This document shows, piece by piece, positions 49,301 through 61,222 of a stretch of DNA of 64,000 nt. A program made the position numbers and the translations under genes. Source of the stretch: Apis mellifera (taxonomy: Eukaryota; Arthropoda; Insecta; Hymenoptera; Apidae); NCBI RefSeq assembly GCF_003254395.2, contig NC_037638.1, positions 9,245,535 to 9,309,534 of the forward strand. The letters are read 5' to 3'. The notes beneath the pieces are model-generated. The model searched no databases, was not told where the DNA came from, and saw only the letters and a list, made by a program, of their open reading frames with translations. Within the stretch, counting starts at the first letter, position 1. Every line of letters begins with the position of its first letter.

Positions 49301-50313
49301 ATATGAACTTAGTCTAATGATACTATCATTATAATATTACATAAATAATATTTTGAATTATATAATAATGTTTATAATATTTTTAATACTTTTTATCTTT
49401 AAAAATCTTAATTTAAATATTGTGTAATTTGTTTTTAAAAGTAAAAAATTAAAAATCATTATACATACCATCCAAACAAAAAGATATCTAATACAAAACA
49501 TTGGAATGTAGATAGAAAAGTGTAAAATATTTTTCGATAATTTTTTTTTTTTTATAAAATGTAATATAATCATCATAAATTGAACAAGTATCAGAAACTG
49601 CTACTTTAAACACAATTACATCTATCAAGAGTATTCATAAGTGACACGAACGACCGGTATGATCTATTTCCGCTCGAAATCTACTAGGCTTATTAGCGAG
49701 CTCTGTAAGCTGATTTAACAGCGAATTTATTTGATCTGTTATATCCTATTAAACACTTACAAAAGTTAGGAAGCACACGAAATACCAGTACATTTAATTT
49801 ACTCGCGCATGCAATAAAATGCACTTCACGAAAACATAGTGAATCTTTAGTTAAAGCAATAAGGAAGTTTGAATTAAGTAATGGATTTAACGAGATTAAA
49901 GCAACGATAAAGTTTTCAACTGAAATAACAATCAATATTTTCTAATTATAATTCATCCAAATTGTAATGAAAAAATTATAGAAAATAATCATACTAATAA
50001 TTTGAATTTATAAAAATACGTATTTGTATTAAAATAATTATTTTTACTACTTTGTTCAAAAGGATTCTTTTTCAAAATATATGAAATAAAATATATTATA
50101 AAAAAATCATGTTTTTACTATAGCATAATAGAATCATTTAATCTATTATGAAAAAAATTTTTTTTAATGAATTCTTAATGTAAATAAATATTGTTCAAAC
50201 AGATGAGATTTATTTAAATTATCATCAAAATTTATCAAAAGTAAAATTAATAAAAGAATTTTTTATAATTAATTTAACATTGGAAAGATTGGGCGAGAAA
50301 ATGATATACTCAC

Positions 50314-50600
50314 CTAATCATAATATCTCGTCTCAAGACAATTCCAAACCGGCAGCAGCTCATTCAGCGAAGAATTCACGTTACCTTTTGATATAACACT
50401 TCCGGCAGCACTGTTTTTTTTTTTTTCTTTTTCGTTACGATTAAAACGCAGGACTTGAAGAGGCGTCGATAGAGAGATAACTAAATCACTACGAAGGGGT
50501 CAGTTCGCGGCGAGTACGTCTGTCAATCTGTTAGTACCACTGCCAACTGTTCAGGGACATCGCACGGGATCGCGAAATCAGGCGGTCCCCCCTTTCCTCT
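50314..50600 (-). promoter_or_regulatory. Candidate minus-strand noncoding leader exon
   Basis: A GC-richer segment, read leftwards, ends at a consensus donor TTAG|GTGAGT (GT at 50312-50313). It contains a long poly-A run on the transcribed strand but no extended frame. Like the 42.1 kb candidate, it points towards the SV2-like gene and could be an alternative 5' exon. Upstream limit is a guess. Confidence 0.35.
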
Positions 50601-53600
50601 TTGCAGCTCTAGAAAAAAGGTATACCTCACGCAAAGGGGGATAATAGGCGACCATTGACAGCTTCACGGAAGTAATAAAACTCACGGTTAAGGATAAGTG
50701 GAGAAGCGCGAATTTGTCGTTGAATAAATAAATTTATAGTACACAGTGATAAATCTGAAGAGTTTCTTCTGGGCCCTTATATATTATAAACAGATCATAC
50801 CTCAATTCGAATACTATAGTATATATTTCATATTGTGGATATTGTAACGCTGCAGAAGCGTAATAAAATATTCTTCAATGATCAAAAATAGAAAATAGTG
50901 ATTCTTAATTATCATTCAAATTTATTTTTTTTTTTTTACTTCTTTTATTACTTTTTTATTTTCCTTTTGTTCTACCTGTAAGTCATTAATATGTTATGTA
51001 TATAGACATTATAAAATATTTTTATAAAATATTTTTTTAAAAATATTCCTAAATTTATTTGATTATATTACTTTCAATATTAATATATTAATTTATACAA
51101 AACTGATAATTTTATCAACTTATTTAATGTATTTATTCATTTTATATACTACTATAACATACATTGCTTTAATTTTTATCGTACATTGTCTTCTTGATAG
51201 GGTCCAATGAAACAAACGAATGAAATTACATCCGAGGATCCAATTAGTGAAACGTTACGCGAAACGATCCCAACGTTGATTCAATTTTCCTAAGCATAGA
51301 ACTCTTTAATTATTTGAGCTTACTATCTTGTCGTGATTATTTAATGTTATGCGTATCCGACAGAGAGGCAATCATGAGAGAGAAACAGGTCATTGAAGAG
51401 TCCAACCTCTACAATTGTTTGAATCCGGATGAGAAACAGACACAGATTATTTTAATACAATCCATATTAATAAATTTACATATTAAAATGCATATTTATA
51501 AAAAGAAAAATTTTCACATAACAATGTCTTGCTAGAAATGATATAATAGTTCTAAATATAGTAAAGAAATATAAATTATAATCTTAATAAACCATAACAT
51601 AAAGAAGATTTTATTTTCGATAGAAATTAAGCAAGATTTATTAAATTAGATCTTAATAAATAAAATTGAAAAAAGTAAATACATACAATTGATTATTATT
51701 TAATATTTTTCCACACTTCGAAATAAAATTTATTAGAATTCAATTTATTACTTGATTCTTCATTATTACAAGATAAGGAATAAGATATACATATATTTAT
51801 ATCTTCTATTATAATATCTATATTATATAGTATATCTTAAATTAATTTAATAACAATAGTTTTAATTTTCAAATAATTTTATTACTGAAAAAAATTTTTC
51901 AGATAAATTAACTTATTAAATTATTACGAATTATACATACTGGTTAGAGTCTGTTTGATTCGGTTTAATATAATGTAAGGCATTATATTACAAAAGAGAC
52001 GTAGCAAAAGATTAAATGATATATCTCAAGTGCGCCATTTGTCTGTAAATGATAAAATGTAATAGATATATCTAGCTCTAAGAAGATTGCTTTTTCTTAT
52101 TAATTTAAATTTAAAAATTTTTTACCTAATAAGAATATAATGATTAAGAATAATTTTTGCAATATATTACTAAATCAATAAATGATACATAAAATAATTT
52201 GCCCATGATTGTGATATAATCTCCATCGAATTAATTATAAAAATCTTATTCAGATTTCATAACCATTTAAAATCTAATATAATGAAATAAAATTCATATA
52301 TCTATTTATTTATAAAATCCTCTATATTTAGAAAATATTATAGTTTTTCATTCAGTATAATTTACTAATTTATGTTCGTCAAAATGTATTTTTATCAAAA
52401 TTATCCACAAAGAGATTAACCGCGAACTTATTGACCGTTTATTTGCTTGTTATAAGTTATAATATTCCTTTCATGAACATAAATTTACAATAATATCTTT
52501 ACTGAAAAAAAATTTATATAATATGACAATTTTAATACATAAAATTTGATATATTAATAAATTTCTTGAAAAGATATTAAATGAAATATATTGTATCAAC
52601 ATAACCTTATTTTTGACGATTAATCAACATCTCGAATTTGAACTTTGAAGTCAAAGAAATGATGAGTAAACATTTTTGGACGTAGAGGTCAAACATGGTT
52701 CGTCGTTAGGACAGCTCAGTGATAGTAAAATGTAAAAGGCTGGTTATCTAACACACCCCTGTTCGAGTTAAATTACTATAGAAGACTTTATCCACTTTAG
52801 GCATCAGGCAATCATCCTATTGCCGTACCATAGTATCATGAATGATGGTAAGAAAAGCTACCGAGAGCCGGTTGCCACGAGTTCCCCTGAAATACTGTGT
52901 GCCGCTCACTCACTTGTATTCCCACGGTCCACTTCGCTAAGAGAAAACAATATAAAACAATATTTTCAATCGGTTCAACCATTGTCAAGACACGTGGTTG
53001 TTTCACGAAGGATGTCGCAGTAGTGATGTATTTGTCAACACAGTGTGACATTTTAATAAGACAGAGAAGGATAAAATACAATTGTTACCAATCTAAGGTA
53101 ATTCGAAAGCAGATAGGTTATCGAGAGAGACAAACGATATGCGCGACATGCTGTGAGATAACAAAGAAACAAAATAATAAGATGGCAGAGTATGTATACG
53201 ATACTTTTGTCATAACCAAAAAGAAACTACAAATAATAATTTATGTGAAAAGCAAGAATGCAAAATTTATATTATTAAAATTTTCTTAACATCCATTTTA
53301 AAAAATTTGTTGTACGAAACGTTGACAATCTAGCTTCTTATTGCGTTTCTTATCACTTTAAGAAGTAACTGTGAGATAATGACCCAATTAGATGTCATTT
53401 ACACGTGACTCATATCATCAATTTGTCCATGTCCGGTTGCCAAGATTTTATTAATGCCTTATGTATATAATTATCCATATTTGATACAAAAAGGTAAATC
53501 ATTTTGAATAATAAATATACATATAACATATAATATTAATAGATGTTAAGTTGCAAGTTTAGGTTAAGAAAAATTGTTTATCGCGTAGCCTATAATAATC

Positions 53601-55489
53601 TCTATCAATAAAAATTTTCAATTTCAGAAATTAAATATTTAAAATTCAAAATTGAAGATTAAAATCAACTTAAATTAATCATTAATTTGTAAAGATCTGC
53701 ATTTAAATGCAATGAATACAGAAAGTATTTGTCATATATTTTTATTATTTTTAATTTTTTCTTGATTAAGAATCATATTTGATTTTTCAATGCAAAATAT
53801 TTTTTATTAAAATAATAACTTTAAGAAAGAAAATATAGAACTATTTTTTGCATTGTATATTGAAGAAAATGGAACAGATAAGATTTTAAACAAAAGCAAT
53901 TGAAATTCTGGTATTTAAATTATATAAATACATCATTCCATTTTTTTTTTTTACTTATTCAATTCTTAACATATTCCATTTTATATTATTAATTATAAAT
54001 TTTTATATTGCATAAAAATAAAATAATAAAAGTATTTTTATAATAAATGATAATTCAAAAAACAAAATTTTGTAAAATAAAAGATAAAGATAAAATCAAC
54101 TTATTAAAAATAAAATGTTAATTATCGATAGTATGTCTACCACATCATTGAGAAGGGGCGCAAAACTAGTTCGTCGTCGAATGACGTAGGAGCTCTCATT
54201 TTCTTGGCCACCTAGTATACACATCCGGTCGGCCGCCACTCTGCAACTTTCCTACTTCATTCATCGACATTCTGTGGCCTTTGAAGGTTGCACAGCAGAA
54301 AAGAGCGGGCACGGTCGCGCGCCACCGATCAGAGTCAGCCGGCGTGCCGACCAGTTTCAACATAATAATTCCTTCTCAGAAATACATCATAACTACCACT
54401 ACATTCTGCAGCATCCCAAATATGAATCGTACTTACATATGAATCGAATATCTTCCCATATGGTTTGTATCCTTTCAAGAAGTTTCGTACAAATGATTAT
54501 GTTATATATCAATAGAAATCTTACAATTAGGCTGATGAAAATATATTTAATCTAAAATTTATAATTTATTTCAGATTTTAGATTTTTTATAACATATATA
54601 ATAAAAATGAAAAATTATTAAATTTAGCTTTTTTATAAGTAAGGAAGTATATATTATTTAATATTATAAACAATTTATAAAACATCTAATTACATTATAA
54701 TATTATAATATTCTAATAAAAGAAGTTTGAAGAGAAAATTGTCTGAGAATTCTATAAAATGTAAACAAACAATATTAATTGTGATATCAATTACAATATT
54801 AATTATAGTTCATACAACTATATAACAGAAAGTTATAATAACAAGAAGCTTAGCGTCAATGAAATGGGAAACTACCAATTATTGGAATACTATCGTCATC
54901 TCCAATAATTTCTACGTCACCTTTAGGTTAGCAACTGTGACGTGGCTTTCACTGAGCATACCGGCATGCGGCGATCGCTATAAATGTTGCAATTTCTTGA
55001 AATCAATGCATGACTTCCATTATTTTTATTCTTCAATGAAATTAAACAAAGTTATTATTATATATTATATTCAAATATGTTATCTTATAATATTTAACAA
55101 ATAATTGATATTAAACTGCATATATTTATTAATAAATATATATAAATAGTTGTAAATAATTGATATATTTTATAAATATAACTAATTTTAAATTTTAGAA
55201 AAAACAATGCAATTAAATTTAAAATGATTACATTATTACACTATAAAATTTAATTCATTATTAATATTGTATTATTTATCATTATATTATTTATCATAAT
55301 GTATTAATTGTAACTATAAATCACTAATATTTACTATATTAACATATTAATTAACATATTCTTAGGATATAATAAATAAATTTTCTTATTATAAAAAATA
55401 TTTTAAACTAATTATAAATATAATTATAATAAATGAATCATTCAACAAATAGTTCACTTGAATAATATAACTGCAAGAATATAACTGGG

Positions 55490-56273
55490 AACGGTGTTTG
55501 ATACCAAGCGAACTCCGCGTTCCATCGAAAATTCCGTTCGTTCGATTCTCAGAGCACACACAGGTATTCGCGCTTGTAACCGTGCACGTGCGCGAGAGCA
55601 CTCTGAGGGGAGGGAGACTATCGACGGCGCCTCACTGAGAAGGAGAGTAAAGAGAGGAGGAAGAAGAGAGGATAGAAACGAAGGTGGAGATGGAAAGGAG
55701 ATAGTTCAGTCGCGCATACAAGTACAAGGTGGACAGTATAGTTAAACGTAGGTGTCTTGTGAGGTCGTGTAGGGCAACGTATAATAGTGTGGACCGCGTG
55801 CCGGAATACGCCAATGGTCAATGGTGGGGAGAAAACGTGAATGATCCATAGAAGCCGATACAGTTGTGTGTCTCTCGAAAAGACTTGTGTTGGTCCATAG
55901 AATGTAATATACAGATGGAAGGGAATGGAATAGTAGTGAAGCGGTGGGAAAAGAAAAGACAAAGTGGGGATATAGCAGACAGAGAAGTGGGGTGCGGTTA
56001 AAGGTTCGGCTTCGGAAATGGCCGCGGGAAAGTAGAGAGCGTTACGTCGTCTGGCAGGCGAGCCAAAGTTTTTCGTGTATAGCGCTCGTTAACCCGGCGC
56101 TTCGAGCGTGCGATCGGCAGTTCACTAGACTCACGAAGACAAGCTGCAAGATGTTTTGAAAAAAGAATTTTAATTCGCAAAAATTGTGTAGTGTACGACT
56201 ATCTGATCTAGTGAGAGTCGCGGTGTTTCGACCGGTGTCTCAAAGAGATCAGTGCGGGCGGTCGTGCACGAGG
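55490..56273 (+). promoter_or_regulatory. CpG-rich promoter and 5' leader of the Bcl-2 family gene
   Basis: Composition changes sharply from A/T-rich to purine- and CpG-rich sequence immediately before the coding start and stays so through coding exon 1. Several upstream ATGs occur in short frames, so the leader, if transcribed in full, would carry upstream ORFs. The transcription start is not identifiable by eye. Confidence 0.5.
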
Positions 56274-57749
56274 ATGGCCGGCGACGACGATGCATCGCCG
56301 AACAATGAGATCCTCAGTACAGACGGAGAGGGGCAGGGTGCGTCAGTGCGGGGGGAACCGCATTCCAGAGTGGGCGGCATCCTGGAATGCGATCCCCCCG
56401 GTAACAAGAATTCGCCGAGCGAGCGAGTCTGTAACAACGACGACTGCGCCGACGGAAGCGGTGAAACTATGATTGCCGACGACTGTAACAACAGCGGAGG
56501 CGTTGAAACCGTGATTGCCGGCGATAACGGCGCTTTATGCCGATATGCTCTCAGCACTGTCAATACCGCTATGTCCTTTATCGAAGTTTGTCAGGTAACA
56601 ATATATGAATACCGGCATTATGTTCTTTTTAATTTAACTTACTTGTTAGTGAATTCTGTATTCGTTTTTTTCTATTCCGACGAATTTTTCGCGCTTTTCT
56701 CTTTTGCATATATTTCATTTTTCTTTTTCTTATTCAAGTGAAAGCTATTGTCTTATTTCAATGAAAAAATCAATACGTTAACGAAAATTAAATTTCAAAA
56801 TTAAATCTTGTTATTTCTTAACGTTTCATTGTTTATCATTTCAATGTCATATCAATAATAATATTGTTGATATAGAAAAACATTTGTATTCGATATTTCA
56901 AATAATGAGAACGAAGCACCGTTAATCGTTCAATTACGTTATTCCCGTTTTCTCATATATATCATATATATCATATATATATATATATATATTTTTTTCT
57001 TTTTTTCTTCAAAAGATTATTATTACTTTGTATTAAAAGAATTATTTCTTTCAGATTCGACTGCAACATCTTTTCCCGCAATTGATTTCATCTTCACGAT
57101 ACAGACTTTGTGAAGATTCCATAGAGCTTACGGCAGAATGTTTGGCGAATGATGTAATACGGTACCTACTTAAGGAAGATATTTATCTTATATCTCGAGA
57201 TCCAGTTTCCCGTAGTATGAGACACAATGTATATCAAATGTTGAACAAGCATAGTATTCTATTCGCGAGTATGGTAAATCGTTTGAATGTTGTACCGGAT
57301 ACGGCGTACGAGGCATTCATGGGAGTTGCGGATGAGCTGTTTTTACATGGTGGAGTTACATGGGCAAGAATCGTTTGTCTATATGCATTTATGGGTAGAC
57401 TCGCTCTTTGGGCTCGGGATAGACGAATGCACGCTTTAAAGAAAAAATTACCACTATATGTCTCCAGATTTATTGGTGAAAAGGTTGCACATTTTATCAA
57501 AGGATATGGAGGATGGGTAAATACTGTTTTCTAATGTAAAAAATATGAATACATAGAAATTATGTTTTGGACACATAAACAAATAATTTACTTTTTACAT
57601 TGATATATGCATGTATCATATTTCTTTAGGAGCAACTGTGTATAGAATATCCTGTGGCAGAAGAAATAAGTGGAGCAATTTGGAGAAGTCTTATAATGAC
57701 AGGTGCTACACTTGGTTTGGTTGCAACTATTTTAACAGTGACCTCCTGA
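56274..57749 (+). CDS. Bcl-2 family apoptosis regulator, divergent
   Basis: Three plus-strand exons, 56274-56594, 57055-57516 and 57630-57749, join in frame to 300 residues. The first ~75 residues are Asp/Asn/Gly/Ser-rich and probably disordered. A helical domain follows. The BH1 region is FMGVADELFLHGGVTWARIV (about 193-214), matching the FxxVAxxLFxxGxTWGRIV pattern of Bok and its insect relatives. BH2 is the GGW (259-261) at the exon 2/3 junction. A C-terminal membrane anchor covers about residues 273-298 (IMTGATLGLVATILTV). At the BH3 position, between the upstream helix and BH1, the usual Leu-x3-Gly-Asp core is replaced by QMLNKHSIL. The protein presumably acts at mitochondrial or ER membranes. 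Whether it promotes or blocks death cannot be told from sequence. ATG at 56274 is the first in the frame. Confidence 0.82.
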
Positions 57750-60700
57750 TATACCCTTAAAAATTAATTTACAAAAAATATATTTTGTGTAAGATCTTCC
57801 AGTGTACTTATGTTTTACCAAAATAGTTTTAAAAATAATTTCTGGAAGCTTACATAATGGTTTAATATTGGCACAAAAAGTGAAATTGTGTGATTTGAAA
57901 GACAACTTATAATAAGTACAGGATGTAAATTAAGTTTCAATTTGCAGTCTGCACAATTTTCATATCAATGTCATTCAGTTTCAGAATCATCCCACTTTTT
58001 ATATAACTCCAACAAATATGTAACATAAGCAAATGATAATGATACAAGTTTCCTATTATATTCATATTTTGTAACAACTGCAGCTCGATGGATTAGAGAT
58101 TAAATTAAAGAAAAAAATTATTTAATATTAATTTAGAAATTTTATCAAAGTAATTTCATGCAATACTCAAAATTGAAGTTTCAGATATTTATATTAAACA
58201 AGAATCTCAAAATTCTATTGAATTTAGGTAGAAACAATCTAAATATATTTATTTATAATTTATTTTAGGTAGAAAATATATTAATAAATTTTCTTATCTA
58301 TCAAAGATCATCATAATCTATGCTTAGAACTTATTGAAAGTTTAAGAATTAAAATAACAATTCTTATTAAATATATAATAACATTTTTAAACAACAATGA
58401 TAGATTCTAATGACATAGCAAACATTTTTTATACAAATATCCAGAAATAATAAACATTTTCACGAAACCTCAGTTTTGTTAGTTTCATCAATTATTTTTT
58501 AAACCTATAATAAGAAAATCATCTGCAAAATGTGATAAATTCAATATTTTATATATGTATAATACATAAATATTTGATAGCATATTTTATATGAAAGAAT
58601 AAGATATCTAATAGTTGTTATATTTCCAATTTTTTAAATATAAAACATTAGCAAATGCAAAGGAGGCTAGATGTTTAAATCCAAGTAGCTGATTTTTATA
58701 ATAAATTATTCAGTCAAAGATTGCCATTAAGGATTTTCATGCTTTAATGGACTTAATAATCATATTAATATTATAGTATTACTCGATAATACATAATAAG
58801 TGCTATCAATATTATATAATATAAAATACGTCATAAAAAATATAAAATTCTAATATATTTAAAAAATAATAAGTAGATATTAAATAAGGTCACTGTTAAT
58901 TTTAAAAACAATTATATTTTTAAATATATTTGTTTATATGTGTTATGTATTATTTTATTTAAAATAGCATACTTATTCAAACGTAAATACAATCTACGTA
59001 CTACTCAAAATATATTGATTTATTACTTGATACCAGAATGTAATTCAAACCACAAAAATTTCTAAAATACATGATTAGTATAATTGCATGTGTGAAAGAT
59101 ATCTATAATATATTCTGTATTCTTTGTTTTTTAAATAATATAAATAATATAATTCGAGTGTAAAATATACTATTTAGATTGGCAAATTAAACATAATTTT
59201 GCTAATAAAATATTTTACGCAATTTCTTTATACATATCATCAATTATTAGAAATTATTAAAAATTTCCAAACCAAAAATTCGCTTCGAGTAATACCGTTA
59301 CTTTTATCAAATTCTTGTTTTTATCGAAGTTTTAGGACTGTCTAAAGTCATTTTTTTTTTTTGGATATGTTTAATAATTAAAACATCAACTACTCAAATT
59401 TATCGCATGAATCTTAATAAATACATGGTGATTTGAAGGAATTATAATAATATTGATAATATCGATATTTCACACAAAATTGTTTGAAGTTGTTAAAATA
59501 TTTTTTATGTTTGATATATAAAAAAAAAGATAATTTTCTCGCTATTGTTTATAATTTTATGCATCACATGAACATACAATACAAAATCATGAACTCAAAA
59601 ATAATTTGTTATGAATATATCTAACAATATTCTTACTTCTACTCAGATCTTGTGACTGTACAGAAAACAATTGTCTTTTCTTCTTTTTTCTTTTTTTTTT
59701 TTTTAATTTTTATACCTAACATGGATAATAATAAGAATCAACAATTTCTTTTTAATAAAACTTCAAATGTTTCTACTTTAAGTTTGCTAATATTGATATT
59801 ACAACTATTTATATAAGTATGTATTATGCATTTACGTGTGAATATATAACTATATAACTGTACAAATGGAACTCATTTCGTTCCCCACTTATATAACAGC
59901 AAGTGATCATCATATCACAATCATTAATCATTAATTATTTGATTAATGACATATCAAACATATCGTCAGCATTATGAGAATATCTCTCAGCAAACATGAA
60001 ATAAACTTTTCAAGAAATAACAATTATATAAAAAATAAAAATCAATCCTTTTCTATATTTTAAACAAAGAAATGAACAAACATATTCGATATTTCTATAT
60101 CTTTAAAAATGATTCAAGTATACATAATATTAATAAATTCAATTTCTTATCATTCAATATATCAAAATTAAATAATGTACATTATAAAGTTTTGAATATT
60201 GGACCCTTTTAATATTTTGCATGCTTGACTTTAGTAACTAATAGCAAGAAAATATTGTTTTAATTTATTAATATTTTAAATATCTTTATTTTTATACTTT
60301 TAAAACAATTTTCACTTTTTAATTTTTTTACAGATACATAAAATATTTTGAATAAAATTTAAAGATTTTATTCAAATAATATGTAGAGAAAAATAAAAGT
60401 AAGAGTTAAAGAAATATAATTTGATTTAGATATTGCACACGATACTGACGACATGATCATTTTAATTCAGTTTTTCATAAAGATTGGCAGTTATAGCCTG
60501 GACGTATTACTGTCCAAAACAGAGCAAAAATGGTAAGACATGTTATGAATATTATCTGCACCAGTATCTTGTTATATTCAATTATTCCCTTATAAATCGA
60601 GTGCACAGGACTGACAATAAAAGACAGATTAAGGTCTAGTTCTATATTAGCCTTTTCATGTACTATTTATAAAACTCTTGAAAAGTTTTTGTCCAAAGAC

Positions 60701-61222
60701 TAAATAATACTTTTCTAGAGAATCTTATAGTAATATGAAAAGGTATAATGTATTATTATACTATGGCATTAAAATATATTAAGCAAATTTTTGATAAATT
60801 TTTGTTTAGTACAGCAACACACTGTTCGATTTCTTTACCACCGTTTATCATCCGACATGTTTATATATAAAATTCATTCGAAACTTGAAAATATTATTGC
60901 AAGGCATGTTTATGAAGGATCGAAACATGTAACGATAAATAGCACACAGCAAGCGCAAATTAGTATCATTAATTAATACGGAAGTATTTTACATTTAGCC
61001 TGATGATAATAGGATTCAATTTTAATAAATTTAAAAATTCATAACGATATATGTGCTGCCACAGATCATATTACATTTAAAGTATATCTAACACGTAAAT
61101 CACTTGGTGACATGCTCTATTTTTATTTCCTGTCAGCTTTCTTGATTTATCACAGGTAGGGCAAAAGTGTCAAGAAGGAAATCTTGTCTTGCATGCCCGA
61201 AAAACGAAGTTGGTTTAGATTT
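57750..61222. other. Intergenic between the Bcl-2 gene and ariadne-1 (convergent)
   Basis: The two genes point towards each other, so this 3.5 kb holds both 3' untranslated regions. A minus-strand AATAAA (TTTATT at 61122-61127 on plus) is a good candidate poly(A) signal about 100 bases past the ariadne-1 stop. Short frames here have no protein character. No other feature seen. Confidence 0.5.

Larger units (their letters stand above)
32982..56273. other. Long region without protein-coding genes, one tRNA and several CpG-rich pockets
   Basis: About 23 kb. The base is A/T-rich with scattered short frames that show no protein similarity. GC/CpG-rich pockets stand out at about 38340-38700, 42100-42720, 44550-44760, 45850-46330, 50320-50640, 52800-53000, 54120-54360, and 55490-56590, which leads into the Bcl-2 gene. 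Some carry good splice donors and are candidate noncoding first exons or promoters. The whole may be long 5' introns of the flanking genes. Confidence 0.5.

Noticed and set aside
52820..53289. Frames of 67-130 residues
   Set aside because: No family resemblance; the 130-residue frame runs into Lys/Ile-rich A/T sequence.
56249..56563. 104-residue minus-strand frame opposite Bcl-2 exon 1
   Set aside because: Open because of high GC; Pro/Ser-rich shadow of the coding strand.
57082..57534. Start of the Bcl-2 protein at the exon 2 frame
   Set aside because: The exon has a clean acceptor at 57053-57054 in phase with exon 1, so this is an internal exon.
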